A stretch of DNA of 64,000 nt from positions 1,784,184 to 1,848,183 of the forward strand of contig CM038716.1 in NCBI GenBank assembly GCA_021613375.1, in the 5' to 3' direction. The translations under genes were made by a program, and so were the position numbers. The DNA comes from Megaleporinus macrocephalus (Eukaryota > Chordata > Actinopteri > Characiformes > Anostomidae). The notes under the pieces are model-generated. The model was not told the DNA's origin and searched no databases. It worked only from the letters and a program-made list of their open reading frames with translations. Shown piece by piece: positions 61,201 through 64,000 of this stretch (the stretch's first letter is position 1; each line of letters opens with the position of its first letter).

Positions 61201-61797
61201 TCAGGAGAACTCCTTTCTCTAGATGAGATAAGCCATGATATTAGAAGTGAGGGAAAAGAGGACAGTGGTTTGGGATTGAGCCACCGGGAAGTATCCAGTT
61301 CCCTAGAGGGGGAAGACAGTGGACTGTTGTCTGAAACAGTGGCTGGGGACGGATATCGGAGTCAAAGCCCCGCAAGTGTGGACATGAAAAATGAAATTCC
61401 TGAGCCTTGTGATATGGACACAAACATAGCTGCTCCATTAGGTGGATACAGGTCTGGCCAAGTAACCTGTATGTGTTCAGACCATGAGTGCTGCGTTTGG
61501 TGCAGATGTAAAAAGCCTTTGACTGAGGACTGTCAGTCAGTTACTCCAGTGCAAACAAACTTTAGTGACTCTGACGATGCTAACGGCATCACAAGCTACT
61601 GGAAAAAGAACCTTATCCACAAAGTGAATCTGTCAGGTATGGAGGATACACAGTCGATATTCCCCCAGCAAGAAATGAGCACAGAGACTTCTCCATTCCT
61701 CTTATCCTGTCCTCTGCTTCTGCAAAGCGGCAAGAATGAAGAATGCATAGACACTCATTCTTTCTCACTGGATGATGTGAAACTAACTTTTTTCTGA
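58294..61797 (+). CDS. il10ra: il10ra (crfb7), interleukin-10 receptor alpha chain
   Basis: This class II cytokine receptor binds IL-10 and signals through JAK1/STAT3. The 555-residue product comes from seven exons: 58294-58357 (signal peptide, residues 1-21), 59265-59382, 59528-59700, 59822-59964, 60125-60272, 60383-60495 and 60889-61797, with phases 1-2-1-0-1-0 typical of this family. The extracellular part (22-217) holds two fibronectin-type domains with paired cysteines. The membrane segment is about 218-243. The roughly 300-residue tail is encoded by one exon, which separates IL10RA from the short-tailed IL10RB. The tail has four DSG motifs (312, 339, 378, 396), a YRSQ STAT3-type site at Tyr409 and a six-cysteine cluster at 447-460. 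Its position beside tmprss13, divergently transcribed, matches human. Another long-tailed CRFB member is the alternative; synteny and the DSG motifs argue against it. Confidence 0.93.
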
Positions 61798-62254
61798 GTT
61801 TTCTGACCTTTGTGAAAAACATAGACTCATGTAAAGCACAAATGTTAAATGACCACACTGAATGTATTCTTATCTTGCTAATAAGTGTACTCCTTGGAAT
61901 GGGTGCTAGCTAGTAAGCAAAAAACTTGTAGGTTTACAGTACTGCCACAATTGGCCCTCCTTTCTCTAAAACACCTGCTTTGACTATGCTAAGGCTTTTT
62001 TAGTCATATGAATCAGTTGTGCTAGAGCACGAAGTCCACTAAACTGTGTGCTTTTGTTATTCTTCAGCATTTGAGAGGGGCCCTCTTTGTGCCAAATCAT
62101 GTTAGAGAATGGTGGTGTGGAGAATTTCTGAAGATCTGAGCTCTATGTTGACATTGGCTATGCACAGAATTGAAAGAGTACAAGCTTGCTAGAGTGCAAT
62201 TCTCTGGAGGCATGCTTAAAAACTACTTGAAACTTTGCACATGTGCTGTATATA

Positions 62255-62260
62255 AATAAA
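62255..62260 (+). terminator. il10ra: Probable il10ra poly(A) signal
   Basis: AATAAA in the context TATATAAATAAACATG, 458 bases after the stop codon. A second candidate (AATAAAG at 62343) lies about 90 bases further. Either would give a short 3' UTR of about 0.5 kb. Confidence 0.5.
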
Positions 62261-62269
62261 CATGCTGTA

Positions 62270-63800
62270 AATTACTTTCTATTTATTTAATGATATTTTG
62301 AAAATGTTTTTTTTCACTGAAAGCAACATATATATAGAAAAAAATAAAGATTTGTTTTTAAGTTATTGACTATTTACTTTACAGTTTATCAAAAGATTAC
62401 TAAAACCAAATGATTTTGCTCTTATTTTTAAAAAGAAGCTTAGATTCAATAACAGAGCTGTGGAGTCTTAAAGAAATAGTAAGGTCAATTAGTAAAACGT
62501 AGAATAGGCTAACATAAAAAATGATGTGGCCAGTGCATGCAGTATGTAATCATAGCCATTATGTCCTAGATATGTTTAGTTTTTCTAATATTTCTGTAAG
62601 CAGTACAATTTTGATAAGTGGAGTCTGCCAGATCAACAAATACCTAGATTATTGAGAAACAGTGAGGGTGCAGCTATGGTCCCATGTTGCTATGACTGAT
62701 ATAATAACCTTATATGTTATGTCCAACACTACACTATTGCGGGGCACAAAGATGACCTTCCAGACTAGTCAAACATGGTCAACAAATCTGAAATATGGAA
62801 AAGCTTACTTTGTTTACTTTTTATTCCAGTTACATAAATATATAACTCTGATATATATAGCACTTGAAGAATGGTTTTAGTTATCTCTTAAGTCAGCCAT
62901 CAGATAACAGGAAACAAAAAAGTGATACACATCACAAAGAGTTTTGCTACTAGTTTAGTGGTGCAGGAGATGTAATCAACATGTCATCTGGAAATCATGG
63001 GCAAATTAAGTAGTGCCGAAGGAGTTCACCACTTCCTATTATAGTAACCACTTTCTATGGAGCATGCCACATTCTACAGATAAGAGATGCAATGAAATGA
63101 TATGATGAATGACTAAAGGCCCTTGTCATTTCCTTATTTCTTTGAAGAAAATGTGAGTGGGTGGAAATGCAAGTCAAAAATAAAAAAGACAGCTTTTCTA
63201 CTTAAAAAACAAATGGTAACCAAAAAGATAATCAAGCTGACTGGACTGACAATCCATGATTCTATCTGTCAAAAAGGAATCTCCACTATGCATGACCTTA
63301 TCTTTAGATATATATGAGGTAGAAAGCATTTTACTTACAAATACCAACATAAACATAATCCACTGTTTGCCACTAAACGACACAACTACTGCCTGTACAT
63401 GACTGTTATCACAACAAAGTATCTCCACTTTCCGTTCCTTTCTTAGCATAATTTTGTGAACTGTTTTTGGAAAAGTTTGTAAGTCAGTTTAAGTGTGCTT
63501 TCTTTGAACCTGCCCCTACATTTCTCGGTTAAAGAGTTTCATTTAGCTTTCATACGTGGGATTTACATCACAAGAGCAAGAGAACTTTCCCTATGGTGAC
63601 ACGACGGATTACAAACACTGGAAGGCAATTCAGCTTAAAGGATATCTAATCTTAACCATGACCTAAATGAAGATGAATCTGTTTATGTAAGTGGAATGCA
63701 CATGCACATAGGCATTTTGACATTTGCTACATATGCTTGACATTGGAATCTGTCTAAAATTAATATACTAATTTGCTGAAACTTGATAAAACATAAAGAA
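62270..63800. other. Intergenic, nothing seen
   Basis: AT-rich DNA with no recognisable exon or repeat; the ORFs at 62662-62880 and 63123-63317 have no support. Confidence 0.55.
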
Positions 63801-63807
63801 ATGCCAG

Positions 63808-64000
63808 AAGGCACGGTGGTGTTTGCATGTTCTCCCCATGGTTAAGTGGGTTTCCTCTGGGTACTCCGGTTTCCTCCCACAGGCCAAAGACATGCATGTT
63901 ATGTTGATCGGTCACTCTAAATTGCCCGTAGGTGTGAGTGTTGCCCATGTGATGGACTGGCGACCTTTCCATGGTGTACCCCGCCTTCGCCCGTGACCCA
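63808..64000. repeat. Fish dispersed repeat, running off the window edge
   Basis: GGCACGGTGGTGTTTGCATG at 63812, GTTAAGTGGGTTTCCTCTGG, TCCGGTTTCCTCCCACAGGC and the block ATGTGATGGACTGGCGACCT near 63948, ending in CGCCTTCGCCCGTGACCC. This is a very common fish repeat; a fragment of the same family is at 54885-55010. Confidence 0.85.

Noticed and set aside
58294..61797. IL10RB or an interferon receptor instead of IL10RA
   Set aside because: IL10RB has a tail of only about 80 residues; the long single-exon tail with DSG motifs and the neighbour tmprss13 fit IL10RA.
1..64000. tRNA, rRNA, CRISPR, phage, operon or bacterial-type features
   Set aside because: None was recognised; the sequence is intron-containing vertebrate DNA. 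I did not run a covariance search, so small noncoding RNAs cannot be excluded.

Overview
This is vertebrate nuclear DNA, almost certainly from a teleost fish. The genes are split by GT-AG introns, the intergenic DNA is AT-rich, and there are long (AT)n, (CT)n, (GA)n and (GT)n microsatellites, at least six Tc1/mariner-type relics and several dispersed repeats of the kind common in fish genomes. A catfish/characin-type (otophysan) fish is plausible from the repeat flavour, but the sequence does not prove it. Almost none of the long single-frame ORFs are genes; the real genes had to be assembled exon by exon from splice sites and reading phase.

Five protein-coding loci can be supported. On the minus strand: (1) 1569-1611, the signal-peptide exon of dscaml1, whose body lies beyond the left edge; (2) 14413-17987, an FXYD gene without signal peptide, called fxyd2, four exons found and the last not found; (3) 21737-30946, fxyd6, complete at 98 codons, with a noncoding first exon ending at 41590 and a spliced 3' UTR ending near 20335; (4) 43225-51958, tmprss13, 12 coding exons, 500 residues, a type II transmembrane serine protease. 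On the plus strand: (5) 58294-61797, il10ra (crfb7 in fish nomenclature), seven exons, 555 residues. From recalled knowledge of human 11q23.3, DSCAML1-FXYD2-FXYD6-TMPRSS13-IL10RA occurs in the same order and relative orientation, so the neighbourhood supports each single call.

Layout: 1-2.1 kb dscaml1 intron 1, first exon and CpG-rich promoter; 2.1-14.4 kb intergenic, with a tandem ~310-bp repeat, GC-richer blocks that could be regulatory, a 752-bp MITE and a nearly full-length Tc1 copy; 14.4-18 kb fxyd2; 18-20.3 kb a mariner relic; 20.3-41.8 kb fxyd6 with repeat-filled introns; 43.2-52 kb tmprss13; 52-58.3 kb intergenic; 58.3-62.3 kb il10ra; then intergenic DNA ending in a fish dispersed repeat.

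The genes do not form one pathway. The two FXYD proteins are small regulators of the Na,K-ATPase, TMPRSS13 is an epithelial surface protease, IL10RA is the ligand-binding chain of the interleukin-10 receptor, and DSCAML1 is a neuronal adhesion molecule. I see no operon, phage, CRISPR or RNA gene, and nothing that amounts to a new biological system. The most interesting points are in the proteins (a cysteine cluster and four DSG motifs in the IL10RA tail, changed key residues in FXYD2, a reduced LDLRa module in TMPRSS13) and in the repeats (a triplicated segment bracketing a truncated Tc1, and a hAT-like MITE with a perfect 8-bp target duplication).
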